The position numbers and the translations under genes were made by a program. A stretch of 64,000 bases of DNA, taken from Paucidesulfovibrio gracilis DSM 16080. Its GTDB lineage: Bacteria > Desulfobacterota > Desulfovibrionia > Desulfovibrionales > Desulfovibrionaceae. Positions 33,488 to 45,730 of the stretch are shown piece by piece. The stretch covers positions 62,001-126,000 of the forward strand of contig NZ_FUYC01000005.1 in the NCBI RefSeq assembly GCF_900167125.1, in the 5' to 3' direction. The notes beneath the pieces are model-generated. The model saw only the letters and a program-made list of their open reading frames with translations, was not told the origin of the DNA and did not search any database. Each line of letters begins with the position of its first letter. Position 1 is the first letter of the stretch.

Positions 33488-33913
33488 ATGAAGGCACGCA
33501 CTCTCGCCTTGCTGGCAGCCATGCTGCTGATTCCGATCCTGGCCATGGCCGGGCGCATGGACATCCGCAAGCCCGCCTACGACCAGGTGCTCAAATATGA
33601 GAACCAGGGCTACAGCGTTAAGGACGACATCCAGATCGGCGAACTCGCCGAAGGAAAGTCCTATTATTTCGACACACAACTCACCACGGGCATCGACTAC
33701 TTCTTCCACTTTCAGGGGGACCAGGGTGTTCGCTCCCTGCGCCTGGAAATGTACGATGAAAACTGGGATCTCGTAGCCCAGAGCACCGGCACCGGCGAAC
33801 CAGCCACCGTGGCGCTCAAACCGGAATGGAGCGGAACCTTCCACGTCAAGGCCACTCTGGTGGAATGCCAGGGCGGTATGGATTACTGGTTCATCCTCGC
33901 GGGATACAAGTAG
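33488..33913 (+). CDS. Small exported beta-rich protein of unknown function
   Basis: A 141-residue protein with a signal peptide (residues about 1-21) and a body of alternating strands that looks like a small beta-sandwich (YYFDTQLTTGIDYFFHFQGD, then VRSLRLEMYDENWDLVAQS). It starts six bases after the previous exported protein, indicating one transcript. Such domains resemble periplasmic pre-peptidase C-like or carbohydrate-binding folds, but no definite family is claimed. Confidence 0.75.
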   Translation: MKARTLALLAAMLLIPILAMAGRMDIRKPAYDQVLKYENQGYSVKDDIQIGELAEGKSYYFDTQLTTGIDYFFHFQGDQGVRSLRLEMYDENWDLVAQSTGTGEPATVALKPEWSGTFHVKATLVECQGGMDYWFILAGYK

Positions 33914-34082
33914 CCCACCGAGCGACGATACGCGCCATGGTCCCCATCGCGCGGCAGAAAACAATTTCGGACGGGTTCGGTCCCCCGGCGGCGTGGGACC
34001 GGCCCTTCCCTTTCCCGCTTCCGCCCGACCGCCCCACTGACACGCGGTGACGGTCAGCCGCCACAGCCCGCTTTGGAGACCC

Positions 34083-37499
<3,417 letters not shown>

Positions 37500-37513
37500 G
37501 CGAATACAGATTC

Positions 37514-37812
37514 CGGGGGGAACCCTTTCTGAAGAAAGGTTCTCCCCCCGGCCCCCCCTTCCAAAGACTTTTATTAGCTCCAGGCCTGCGGCCTGTCGCG
37601 GTTATCGTTTTTTTGAGTTTCTTATTCCCCCCCCTTCCCCAAAGCAAAAGAACGGCCGAAGCCGTTCTTTTGCTTTGGGGCGCACCGTTGCCGCGCTGCT
37701 CCGCCTTGCCACTCCCCCGACGCCTTCCCACCCTACGCCCCCGGCCGCGCGCAGCGCGAGACCGGGAAATGGGATTCCAAAGGGTCGCGGACCCTTTGGC
37801 CGCCGGAGGCAT
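37514..37812 (+). repeat. Modular intergenic repeat, copy A
   Basis: This non-coding stretch between the ABC transporter and etfA matches the reverse complement of 44443-44751 over most of its length. Shared blocks are a hairpin around CTTTCTGAAGAAAG, TCCAAAGACTT, the CAGGCCTGCGGCCTG dyad followed by TCGCGGTTATCG, GCGCACCGTTGCCGCG, CTGCTCCGCCTTGCCA, CCCACCCTACGCCCCCGGCC, and the near-palindrome CCAAAGGGTCGCGGACCCTT. A unique insert (37637-37680) forms a perfect 20-base-pair hairpin with a CGAA loop. It carries no open reading frame with coding character. Confidence 0.9.
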
Positions 37813-37853
37813 GCCTTTCAGCCCCGCAGGGCCGCCGGAGGCATTGTTGTTCT

Positions 37854-38885
37854 TTACTTGGCGAGCAACTCGTTCACTTTTTTCATGACAGCGAACGCAT
37901 CGGCCACGTAGAGCACATCGGCTTTTCCGTGCGCCCAGCCGCATCCGGCATCCAGGTTGATGGCGCGGCGCTCATTGATGAACCGCCAGCCCACCACGTG
38001 GGGTTCCTCGCCGTGGCAACAGGTCGCCAGCCCCTTGGGGTGGCGCGGTGTGGAGCCGGTCTGCCCCACTTGGTGCAGATGCGTGAGGAAGTCCAGCACA
38101 TCCTGCCCTTCGGACCCGAGGTCCACCAGAGACTTGGAACTGCCAAGGGAACTTTTCGTTTTGTCCAGAAAATCGAGCAACATTTCGCCCGCTTCCTTGA
38201 CGTGGGGCTGTCCGTCATTTTGTTTTTTGGTCCAGCCTGCACCGGCCACGATGAGCAAATTCGCATCCGGGCGGATGGTCTGGGCGTCAGCGTCAGGCTT
38301 TTTCACGCCCGTCACCGTGGTGCGGGTCAGGTTGTCCAGCGGGACATCCACAGCCTGGAGCGCCGCCTCCCCGGGGAATTCGGCGGGTTCGGCGCATCCG
38401 GGCGACAGGGTCAGCACCCAGGGTCCGTCAAAGGAATCCATATCACGCTGCACCTGGCCGGACATACGTTGCCGGTAGAACCATCGGGTGGGTAGCGGGT
38501 TGCCGTCAACCGCATCCAGTGCGGTGATGTTGGTGTCGATGCGGCCGCCCAGACGGTAGGCTGCCCCGGGCAAACAACGGGCAAACCGGGCCGTGGCCGG
38601 GGCGAGGACGATTTTGGCTTCGGCCGCAGTGCAAAGTGCGGCACAGGCTGCGGCATCCGTGCTGTAGCGGGACTGTCCGAAGGCTTCGCCGCTGACGCTG
38701 AAAAAGGCCTCGGCTCCGCATCCGCCGATGCTTTGCGCGGCCTGGGTCACGTCGGCGCCCACGAGTCCCACCTTGAGCGGTCGGCCCAGGTTGTCGGCAA
38801 GCTGTTTTGCGGTGCCGAGAGTTTCCATGGCGGCCTTGGACAGACTGCCGTTGTCGTCGGTATGTGCGAGATACAAAATACTCAT
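37854..38885 (-). CDS. etfA: Electron transfer flavoprotein alpha subunit, divergent
   Basis: A 343-residue ETF alpha-type protein that should carry electrons from the acyl-CoA dehydrogenase to the quinone oxidoreductase of the same operon. The N-terminal domain and linker fit the family. The C-terminal FAD domain keeps VGQTGST, but the usual following stretch (LYIAxGISGAIQH in canonical proteins) is replaced by one with a Cys-Cys pair (HPKGLATCCHGEEPHVVGW). The ATG at 38885 with an AGGGGAAG site starts MSILYLAH, the normal family start. It is the last gene of a four-gene minus-strand operon. Confidence 0.85.
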   Translation of the reverse strand: MSILYLAHTDDNGSLSKAAMETLGTAKQLADNLGRPLKVGLVGADVTQAAQSIGGCGAEAFFSVSGEAFGQSRYSTDAAACAALCTAAEAKIVLAPATARFARCLPGAAYRLGGRIDTNITALDAVDGNPLPTRWFYRQRMSGQVQRDMDSFDGPWVLTLSPGCAEPAEFPGEAALQAVDVPLDNLTRTTVTGVKKPDADAQTIRPDANLLIVAGAGWTKKQNDGQPHVKEAGEMLLDFLDKTKSSLGSSKSLVDLGSEGQDVLDFLTHLHQVGQTGSTPRHPKGLATCCHGEEPHVVGWRFINERRAINLDAGCGWAHGKADVLYVADAFAVMKKVNELLAK

Positions 38886-38895
38886 ACTCTTCCCC

Positions 38896-39693
38896 TTATC
38901 CCTGAATCCAGTCCACGAGTTCGCGGGCGATGTCATCCACGGGCATGTCCTTGACCACGCGGGTTTCGCGCACCACCTGCGGCAGGCTCACGCCCAGCAC
39001 ACCGAAGCCGTTGCCGAGCTGGGCCGGCTTGGCCTGCTGGAGCGCGGGCATAATGGTCTTCATGTTCATCATGCCCACCTGGGGATTGTTGGGCGGTTCG
39101 GGCAATTCGCCGGTGGCCCAGCCAAACGCGGCCGGAGCGCCCTGGACGGTGGAGGTCAGCCAGCTGCCGCCCTCAATGCGTTCCAGCACTTCAAGGCCGT
39201 TGTCGGTGATGGAGAGCTGGTCCACGCCCTGGAACTGGTCCACGATGCCGAGACGTTCGGCCACCATCTGAATGGTGGAACCCGAGCCACGGGAAGCGGA
39301 TTGCCAGCCGCCGAAGAGCAGGAGCTTTTCACGATCCAGATCAGCGATGCCCTCAATGGCCTGGGCCAGGGCTTCGGCCACCTGGAAGCTGTCGGTGAAG
39401 CCCGAGGCAGGTCCGTCCACGGCCACCAGCTCAAAGGGGGCTTTTTGCGCCACGGCCATCATGACCTGCTGGAGCTTGGCCTTGGGACCGAGGCTCACGA
39501 GCCAGACCCGGCAATCTCCGCGCTTGGCGGCTAGGTTGGCGGCTTCGTACAGGGCATGCCCGGCCCAGGGGTCGAGCACGGCGGGAAGCATCATCTCATT
39601 TTTCAAGGCCGGTCCCTGCGGACTGTCCACGGGGTTCAGGGTTTGCAGCGGATCAGGAACGATACTGCCGCAGACCACGATGTGGTAACTCAT
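38896..39693 (-). CDS. etfB: Electron transfer flavoprotein beta subunit
   Basis: A 265-residue ETF beta-type protein. It opens with HIVVCGSIVPDPLQ, has LDPWAGHALYEAANLAAKRG (the adenine-nucleotide-binding type helix) and GSTIQMVAERLGI, and ends near VDWIQG. It pairs with EtfA in a soluble FAD-containing electron carrier. An AAGGAG site precedes the ATG, and etfA follows after 10 bases. Upstream in the operon are the ETF:quinone oxidoreductase and acyl-CoA dehydrogenase. Confidence 0.88.
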   Translation of the reverse strand: MSYHIVVCGSIVPDPLQTLNPVDSPQGPALKNEMMLPAVLDPWAGHALYEAANLAAKRGDCRVWLVSLGPKAKLQQVMMAVAQKAPFELVAVDGPASGFTDSFQVAEALAQAIEGIADLDREKLLLFGGWQSASRGSGSTIQMVAERLGIVDQFQGVDQLSITDNGLEVLERIEGGSWLTSTVQGAPAAFGWATGELPEPPNNPQVGMMNMKTIMPALQQAKPAQLGNGFGVLGVSLPQVVRETRVVKDMPVDDIARELVDWIQG

Positions 39694-39902
39694 AGATTCT
39701 CCTTGTTGCGGCTTGGGGGCGGTCTCCTGGGTGCGAGATCCACCGCCTTTGCTCGAAACGTGCGGAGCGGGAAAATGCTCCGTTGCGGTCGGCCCGCGCC
39801 ATGGTCGGCAGCAAGGGCTTACCCGCGTCAGTTGTCAACAGGCCGCCGCACGCGGCAACGGCGTGGAAGGGAAAGATCGGCTCCCGCCGTGGGGAGCGGA
39901 AT

Positions 39903-41765
39903 TTAGTTCTCAGCCGAATGCAATCCGCCGGATCCAGCGGAAAAATCCACATTGGTCCGTTCAGGATCGTCAGGATGCGCCTGGGTACAGTTCCACAGGC
40001 ACGCGCCGCAATGCACGCATTTTTCGCGGTCGAACAGAGGCACAGGACCATCCGGATTCATGGTGATGGCCTGGCCGGAGCAGACTTCGACGCAAATGTT
40101 GGTCCGGCAGCGGGCGCAGGCCTGCGGATCCAGGAATCGGACATGATCCGCGAATCCCGGGTTGGCCTGGACCTTGCCACCCATGAGCAGGGCATCCTGA
40201 TGGGAAACCAAGAGCTTGCCGTCATAGGGGATGGACGGCCAGCCCGCACGCTCCATGAGCGTATCGTGCAGGGGGCGGCCATTGGTCTTGCACTCCTCGC
40301 GGATGCGCATGATTTCCCCGGCAGGCAGGATGTGGCGGTAATATTCCTCCAGGGTGGGAATGCGCTCATACACGCGCTTTTGCGGACCCGAGAGGTTGAA
40401 CGCGCCTTTGGTCAGGCCGGACAACGCCATGCCCATCAATCCGGAAACCATGCCTTTTTGGAAGCCGTCGCGAGCCTTTTCGGACTGCACGGACTCCTCT
40501 TCCAGCCAGGAGGCACGACGCCGTGCGGCGTAGGCGATATCCAGATTGTCCTTGGTGAAATCACGTCCCTTGCGCATCAGGTCAAGGACGGCCTGGCCGA
40601 GCTGCACACCCGAGGTCCAGGCTTCGTCCACGCCCGAGCCGGTTAGCACGTTGGTGGTGCCGGAGCCTTCGCCGATGCGCGCCCAACCATCGCCCGTCAG
40701 GAACGGTTCGCCGCGGCGTCCCGATTCCAGCAGGGACTTGGCGCCCCAGGAACGCATGGTCCCGCCGCGAAGGTGCTTCCAGAGGTAGGGATGCATCATC
40801 CAATGCTGGAGGTAGCGGTAGGCGGTGCGGACCGGGGAGTCAAACCAGGACGGCACAAAAATGCCCAGGGACGCCACATTGTCCGGGTAGACATAGAGAA
40901 AACCAAAAATTTCCGGCTCGGGATAGCCCAGGGTATGCAGCACGGTGCCGGGCTTGAGACCGCAGTGCTCGGGCAAATCCACGACCATCTTCATGCCCAC
41001 GGCCCATTCGCGTTGATGGTTGCCCTTGGGCAGGCCGAATTCGTTGTTCAACCCGCGTCCCACAGCACCCACGGGACCGTCGCCCACCACGGTGAGCTGC
41101 GCTTTGACGTCCATGCCGGGCATAAACGCGCCTTCCGGGGTGCCGTCCCGCGCCACGCCCTGATCAACAAGCCGCACGCCCGTGACCTTGTCGTCCTCGG
41201 TAAGGGCTTTTTCCACGGGCATGCCGGGCCAGATCTGGGCCATCCCCGATCCCATGGCCTGTGCGCCGGTCCAGGAAAGAAACTGCCCCATGGAGAGCAG
41301 CATTCCCGGTTCCTTACGCAGGAAAGGAGGAATCCAGGGGAGTTCGGCAGCCATATCCCGTCGGAACGGAAGCAAGAGCTTTTCAAAGGCCTTCATGCCC
41401 GTGGCCTTACGGCTGGCCCCCACGGGATCAAAAAGATACACGACCTTTTCCTCGGTGACCTCGCAAGCCATGGGGATCTGGGAAAGGTCCAGCTCCGGGA
41501 AGGAAGCGCGGATGCCGCGGCCTTTGGTCACGATGCCGGAAACACCGAATCCGATGTCGTCGGCGCGTTCATAGCAGAGCACCTGCGGCGGCATGCCCGG
41601 CATGGCCTTGGATTCGGCGATGGGCGTCCCGTCTTCATTCATGAGGGCGGGAATCAGCGTGGCCAGGAATCCGGCGGTGGCTGGCCCGTAGCCCACGCAG
41701 ACGATGTCCGCTTCCATGGATTGCCGCAGGTCGTCGGGGTTGATTTGGGGCGTCTGATCGCTCAT
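39903..41765 (-). CDS. ETF:quinone oxidoreductase-like flavoprotein with 2[4Fe-4S] C terminus
   Basis: A 620-residue FAD protein. The dinucleotide fold opens with DIVCVGYGPATAGFL, and the middle contains VVGDGPVGAVGRGLNNEFG and GWARIGEGSGTTNVLTGSGVDEA. The C terminus binds two iron-sulfur clusters: CARCRTNICVEVC and CVHCGACLWNC, the latter with standard CxxCxxCxxxC spacing. This is the architecture of ETF:quinone oxidoreductase/FixC-FixX fusions, which pass electrons from ETF to the membrane quinone pool. The ATG at 41765 has a GGAG site. It lies between acyl-CoA dehydrogenase and etfB. Confidence 0.87.
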   Translation of the reverse strand: MSDQTPQINPDDLRQSMEADIVCVGYGPATAGFLATLIPALMNEDGTPIAESKAMPGMPPQVLCYERADDIGFGVSGIVTKGRGIRASFPELDLSQIPMACEVTEEKVVYLFDPVGASRKATGMKAFEKLLLPFRRDMAAELPWIPPFLRKEPGMLLSMGQFLSWTGAQAMGSGMAQIWPGMPVEKALTEDDKVTGVRLVDQGVARDGTPEGAFMPGMDVKAQLTVVGDGPVGAVGRGLNNEFGLPKGNHQREWAVGMKMVVDLPEHCGLKPGTVLHTLGYPEPEIFGFLYVYPDNVASLGIFVPSWFDSPVRTAYRYLQHWMMHPYLWKHLRGGTMRSWGAKSLLESGRRGEPFLTGDGWARIGEGSGTTNVLTGSGVDEAWTSGVQLGQAVLDLMRKGRDFTKDNLDIAYAARRRASWLEEESVQSEKARDGFQKGMVSGLMGMALSGLTKGAFNLSGPQKRVYERIPTLEEYYRHILPAGEIMRIREECKTNGRPLHDTLMERAGWPSIPYDGKLLVSHQDALLMGGKVQANPGFADHVRFLDPQACARCRTNICVEVCSGQAITMNPDGPVPLFDREKCVHCGACLWNCTQAHPDDPERTNVDFSAGSGGLHSAEN

Positions 41766-41841
41766 GCGTGCTCCGTCTGGTATGCATCGGCTCCCGTGGG
41801 CACGGTGCGCCACGGGAGCCGGGATTATTATTGTTGCGGAT

Positions 41842-43878
41842 TTACAGCGGATAATCCAGGGCTTCGGGGATCATCACGCCGGCCAGGGCTTCGGCGGCGC
41901 GGTCCTTGGCCAACCGGGAACCCGCGAGCTTGGCGTCAGTGGCCGCGCGCAGGGCGGCAAAGGGGGCGGTGTCGCCCTGGGCCTCGAAGCCGTAAACCAG
42001 CTCGGCCAAAATGCGTCCGGCTTCCCCTGTGGAGCGGGCCGCCTGCACAAAGCCAAGATCGTTGTAGAATCCGGAGAGGCCTTCCAGTCCCTCGGCCACG
42101 GTGGGATTCATCGGGCCTTGCTCGATCAAAGCGGCCACATCATCCATGAAGGTGACGGCGGCCACAAGCCAGCACAACGCGTCGGCCAGTGGGAAGGAAA
42201 CCCCCTGCCGCTTGCGGTGCAGCAGTTTTTTGCCATCCGCGTCCTTGGCCTTGGCCAGGAAGTCCTGCGCCCAGAGCCAGGTACGCAGCCCCTCGGCCAG
42301 GGCAGCGGCTCCGGGACGACCCGAGGCTTCCAGTTGATCCGCCTTGTTCTTCAACACGGCCAAAAATACCGGATTGCTCATGGTCACGGTGAGGTGCATG
42401 CGCTGTACAGCTTCCGGACCTTCGTAGGTGGCTTCAAGCTGGGCGTCGGCCCATTTGTGCATCAAAAAGCCGGGGCAGTCCTCGGTGATGCCGTACCCGC
42501 CCATAAGACTGATGGCCTCACGCAGGAACGTGGCACCAACGCCCGTGTTCCACAGCTTGGTGGCCGGAATGGTCACGTTGAGCACGGCGTCGAGATAGGA
42601 AAAACGCACCAGGGGATCGGACTCCAGTTCCGCCAAACGGCCTTGGTCCGCTCCCTCGGCAAACAGCAGATCCACATATTCCAGGGTCTCGGGCTGTTTT
42701 TTCTTCAACGCGGCCATTTGCTTGCGCGGCCCTTCACAGCCCTGCTCGGCCAAAAGCGCTTCCTTCTGCTTTTCAATGGGATCGAAATCATCGGCCATGC
42801 GTGCGGCAGAAAAACCAAGGGAAGCGCCAGCTTCGCCCGCAGCCCAGATGTCCACAAGACGCTGGCGGGTGTCTTCCTTCTGTTGCAGGCCCATTTCAAA
42901 CTTAGGACTCCCGGGACCAGAGGCATCGCCGCCCCGGAAACGGGTGCGATGATAGCGAATCACCGGCTCAATAGCGGAAAGCAACTTGGCCGTGGTCATC
43001 AGACCCACCGGAATACGGGTGCGGTGGAACACCGCGCCGATAATCTCGGCGTGGGAATATTTGGGGACAATGACTCCGTCCTTGATCTCGTACCCGCCGA
43101 TGATGCGGCTGGCCGGAACCTTCACGGAGATGATGGGATCGCGTGTGGAGGAAAGCTGGTGACACATCTTCAGGGTGGGCGCGCCGCGGTCAAACGTACC
43201 CGGGTCGTCGGCCTGCAGGGTGATCATACAGGAACCCTGAATACGATCGTCCGTGGAGTCCACGGCCGCAGTCACGAAATGGGCGAAATCCATATTGGTG
43301 ATGAACCGGCCGCGTTTTTCCACATGCAGCATCGGCTCCTCGCCGTCCTTCCATTCGTCCACGCGGACCTTGCCCACGAGAACGCCCGTGTCCACGCCCA
43401 CATACGGCAGCGGCTCGGTGAGCGCGAACGCGCCGCGCCAGATCTCCCGGTCCTCGCCCGGCTGGGGCGGCGTGGCCTTGTGCATGTAGTAGTCGCGCTG
43501 CTCCGGGGTGCCCTTCTCGTGGATGGGGGCCAGGGCCAGGTTGCTGGCCAAGGAGCACGTGGCGGACCCGCCGTCCACCCAGGACAACTCAAAGGCCACC
43601 AGAGCCAACGCCAAATTTTTTGGTCCCTCAATGAACCCGCCCTGATGCGGATCCATGAACAACGATGTCAAACCGGATTGGTCAAACGCCTCCAGAAGCT
43701 GATCCTTCTGTTCGTTCCACTCATGGCTGGCGCGGACGCCCTGGGCCACGAGACCGGCCACGGTTCCCCGCGCAATCTGGCGGGCGGATTGGACCACCAT
43801 CTGGAGGTCGAAACGATCGGCGAAGCGCCACATGATTTGACGGACGTCGTCGCCGGGCAGTGTGTTGAGCGTGTACAT
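41842..43878 (-). CDS. Acyl-CoA dehydrogenase, long form
   Basis: A 678-residue flavoenzyme that introduces a double bond into acyl-CoA. The core domain has GAFALTEPLPYVGVDTG, and LMGGYGITEDCPGFLMHKWADAQLEATYEGPEAVQRMHLT contains the catalytic-base-type YEG Glu. The protein is longer than classical dehydrogenases (about 380-400 residues), with about 150 extra C-terminal residues like bacterial FadE-type enzymes. It is the first gene of the operon feeding ETF and ETF:quinone oxidoreductase, and a near-consensus promoter precedes it. The chain length of its substrate is unknown. Confidence 0.92.
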   Translation of the reverse strand: MYTLNTLPGDDVRQIMWRFADRFDLQMVVQSARQIARGTVAGLVAQGVRASHEWNEQKDQLLEAFDQSGLTSLFMDPHQGGFIEGPKNLALALVAFELSWVDGGSATCSLASNLALAPIHEKGTPEQRDYYMHKATPPQPGEDREIWRGAFALTEPLPYVGVDTGVLVGKVRVDEWKDGEEPMLHVEKRGRFITNMDFAHFVTAAVDSTDDRIQGSCMITLQADDPGTFDRGAPTLKMCHQLSSTRDPIISVKVPASRIIGGYEIKDGVIVPKYSHAEIIGAVFHRTRIPVGLMTTAKLLSAIEPVIRYHRTRFRGGDASGPGSPKFEMGLQQKEDTRQRLVDIWAAGEAGASLGFSAARMADDFDPIEKQKEALLAEQGCEGPRKQMAALKKKQPETLEYVDLLFAEGADQGRLAELESDPLVRFSYLDAVLNVTIPATKLWNTGVGATFLREAISLMGGYGITEDCPGFLMHKWADAQLEATYEGPEAVQRMHLTVTMSNPVFLAVLKNKADQLEASGRPGAAALAEGLRTWLWAQDFLAKAKDADGKKLLHRKRQGVSFPLADALCWLVAAVTFMDDVAALIEQGPMNPTVAEGLEGLSGFYNDLGFVQAARSTGEAGRILAELVYGFEAQGDTAPFAALRAATDAKLAGSRLAKDRAAEALAGVMIPEALDYPL

Positions 43879-43939
43879 GGGATGCGTTCCTGATCTCGAT
43901 AGGTTGGTAAACGATTGCCAGGGATAGAACCGACATGGG

Positions 43940-43968
43940 AGGATAGGTCAAAGCGTACAGCGAGTCAA
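43940..43968 (-). promoter_or_regulatory. Sigma-70 promoter of the acyl-CoA dehydrogenase/ETF operon
   Basis: On the minus strand TTGACT (43968-43963) and TATCCT (43945-43940) are separated by exactly 17 bases. Transcription would start near 43933, about 55 bases before the dehydrogenase start codon. Confidence 0.7.
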
Positions 43969-44243
43969 AAATAAATGTCCCCGTCGATCTCCTGGAATAT
44001 CCTTGTCTGCTGTGGGTTTCCGGTGCATGCGAAGAAGCGGCGGCGCATACGTGCGGGCGCTCACTCGATCATCTGTGCCGTGCAATGTTGGTATCGTGTT
44101 TTGGGCGCACCGGCAAGGTTTCAGGTCCAAGACAACCACGCTCAAAAACATATCCCACCAGTACCCCCCCCTCCCACAATCGCGTCGGATCCCAATATCC
44201 ACACCCGGCAATGGGGAATTTTCAAAAAATCGGCAAAAAGTCC

Positions 44244-44272
44244 TTGACGACCGAAGGGGATTGCTTTAGTTC
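44244..44272 (+). promoter_or_regulatory. Promoter of tRNA-Arg
   Basis: TTGACG at 44244 and TAGTTC at 44267 have 17-base spacing and lie 15 bases before the mature tRNA. The remaining ~270 bases between this promoter and the dehydrogenase promoter show no gene or clear structure. Confidence 0.55.
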
Positions 44273-44286
44273 TCTCTTCCTCGCGT

Positions 44287-44362
44287 GGGCTCGTGGCTCA
44301 GTGGATAGAGCATTCGGCTACGAACCGAAAGGTCGCAGGTTCGAATCCTGCCGAGCCCACCA
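44287..44362 (+). tRNA. tRNA-Arg (anticodon ACG)
   Basis: A complete 76-base cloverleaf: acceptor GGGCTCG pairing with CGAGCCC, D-arm GCTC/GAGC, anticodon stem TTCGG/CCGAA with loop CTACGAA (anticodon ACG), T-arm GCAGG/CCTGC with TTCGAAT, discriminator A and an encoded CCA. The ACG anticodon is normally converted to ICG to read CGU, CGC and CGA. Confidence 0.97.
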
Positions 44363-44374
44363 CTCCGAAAATTT

Positions 44375-44403
44375 AGGCCGTTCCAAATGGAACGGCCTTT
44401 TTC
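44375..44403 (+). terminator. Intrinsic terminator of tRNA-Arg
   Basis: A perfect 10-base stem AGGCCGTTCC / GGAACGGCCT with an AAAT loop is followed by TTTTT, 12 bases after the tRNA. Confidence 0.92.
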
Positions 44404-44442
44404 GTTATTGTATCCCCTCCGCATATCCGCCAAGCCAATACT

Positions 44443-44751
44443 ATGCCTCCGGCGGCCAAAGGGTCCGCGACCCTTTGGAATCCCTTTTCCCGGTCTCGCG
44501 CTTTCGCGCGGCCGGGGGCGTAGGGTGGGATGGAGTCCGGGGAATGGCAAGGCGGAGCAGCGCGGCAGCGCGATCTCATGTTGCCGCGATTTCCGGGATG
44601 GCTCCGCCCTCCCGAAACTCGCGGCAACGGTGCGCCCCCAAACAAAACAAACAACGATAACCGCGACAGGCCGCAGGCCTGGAGCTAGGGAAAGTCTTTG
44701 GAAAGGGGGTCCAGGGGGAAGAACCTTTCTTCAGAAAGGTTTGCCCCCTGG
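44443..44751 (-). repeat. Modular intergenic repeat, copy B (inverted relative to copy A)
   Basis: The reverse complement of this stretch follows copy A block for block, from the hairpin around CTTTCTGAAGAAAG to the CCAAAGGGTCGCGGACCCTT near-palindrome and GCCGCCGGAGGCAT. Between GCGCACC and CTGCTCCGCC it carries a different insert, a long imperfect hairpin at 44580-44628 with GTTGCCGCGA / TCGCGGCAAC arms. It lies between tRNA-Arg and a radical SAM gene. The open frames across it (for example 44266-44550 minus) look like artefacts of the repeat. Confidence 0.9.
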
Positions 44752-44820
44752 TCGCCGAAGGCCACCCATTCCACTCCTTCACGGCTTGCCTGTTTGCCGG
44801 AACTCGTGCAGACCAGTTTG

Positions 44821-45690
44821 ATGGACTATCAAGGCCGGATCATACGTCCGCCCAGCGAGGCGGAATCCATTTTATTGCAGGTCACCACGGGCTGTTCCCA
44901 CGGCAAGTGTACCTTTTGCGGCGCGTACCAGGGCAAACGATTTTCCATCAAGCCTGAGGATGTTGTCACCAAGGACATCGGCTATGCGGCTCGGCATTTT
45001 CCGGACCAGCGCCGATTATTTTTATGCGACGGCGACGCATTGATCATGCCGCAGGCCCGGCTTGTGGGGCTGCTGGATGAAATCCGCTCGGCCCTGCCCA
45101 GGCTCACGCGCATCGGCAGTTACGCCAATGCCAAGGCCGTGGCACGCAAGACGGATGCGGAGCTGCGCGAATTGCGCCGCCATGGGCTGGGCATGCTTTA
45201 CATGGGGCTGGAGTCGGGACACGATCCCACCCTACGGCGTGTCAAAAAATATGGAGACGCCGCATTTCTTGTACAGCAGGGCCAACGGCTGCGCGATGCG
45301 GGGTTTCGGCTCAACGTCACGGTGCTGCTTGGGCTGGGCGGACCGGATCAAAGCCTGGAGCATGCCCGGGCCACGGGTGCGGCGCTTTCGGCCATGGATC
45401 CGGACCAGGCCGCCGCGCTCACGCTGATGCTCATTCCGGGGACGCCGCTCCATGCGGAAGCGCAATCCGGTCATTTTCGGGAGCTTACGGCGCACGAGGC
45501 ACTGGTGGAGCTGCGCGAGTTGTTGGCGCACACCCACCTGACCCGCGGCTTATTTTTATCGGACCACGCGTCCAATCGCCTCCCTTTGCAGGTACGGCTT
45601 CCCAAGGGACGGGAAAAGGCTTTGGCGCGCATTGATGCGGCACTGGCAGGAGGAGTACGGCTCAAGCCCGAAGCATTGCGCCGTCTTTGA
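44821..45690 (+). CDS. Radical SAM protein of unknown specificity
   Basis: A 289-residue radical SAM enzyme. The [4Fe-4S]-binding CxxxCxxC motif is CSHGKCTFC at residues about 25-33, with GLESGHDPTLRRVKK and LNVTVLLGLGG further on. The start MDYQGRIIRPPSEAES is the typical opening of a widespread uncharacterised radical SAM family. The frame extends upstream into the repeat, but that part has no family similarity, and 44821 has no strong ribosome-binding site. The function is unknown. Confidence 0.85.
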   Translation: MDYQGRIIRPPSEAESILLQVTTGCSHGKCTFCGAYQGKRFSIKPEDVVTKDIGYAARHFPDQRRLFLCDGDALIMPQARLVGLLDEIRSALPRLTRIGSYANAKAVARKTDAELRELRRHGLGMLYMGLESGHDPTLRRVKKYGDAAFLVQQGQRLRDAGFRLNVTVLLGLGGPDQSLEHARATGAALSAMDPDQAAALTLMLIPGTPLHAEAQSGHFRELTAHEALVELRELLAHTHLTRGLFLSDHASNRLPLQVRLPKGREKALARIDAALAGGVRLKPEALRRL

Positions 45691-45730
45691 AAAAGGCACC
45701 CGCACTTTCGAGGGGAACCTTTCGGGAGGA

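Noticed and set aside
44266-44550. Open frames through the tRNA and repeat copy B
   Set aside because: They cross a tRNA, a terminator and the repeat, so they are not genes.
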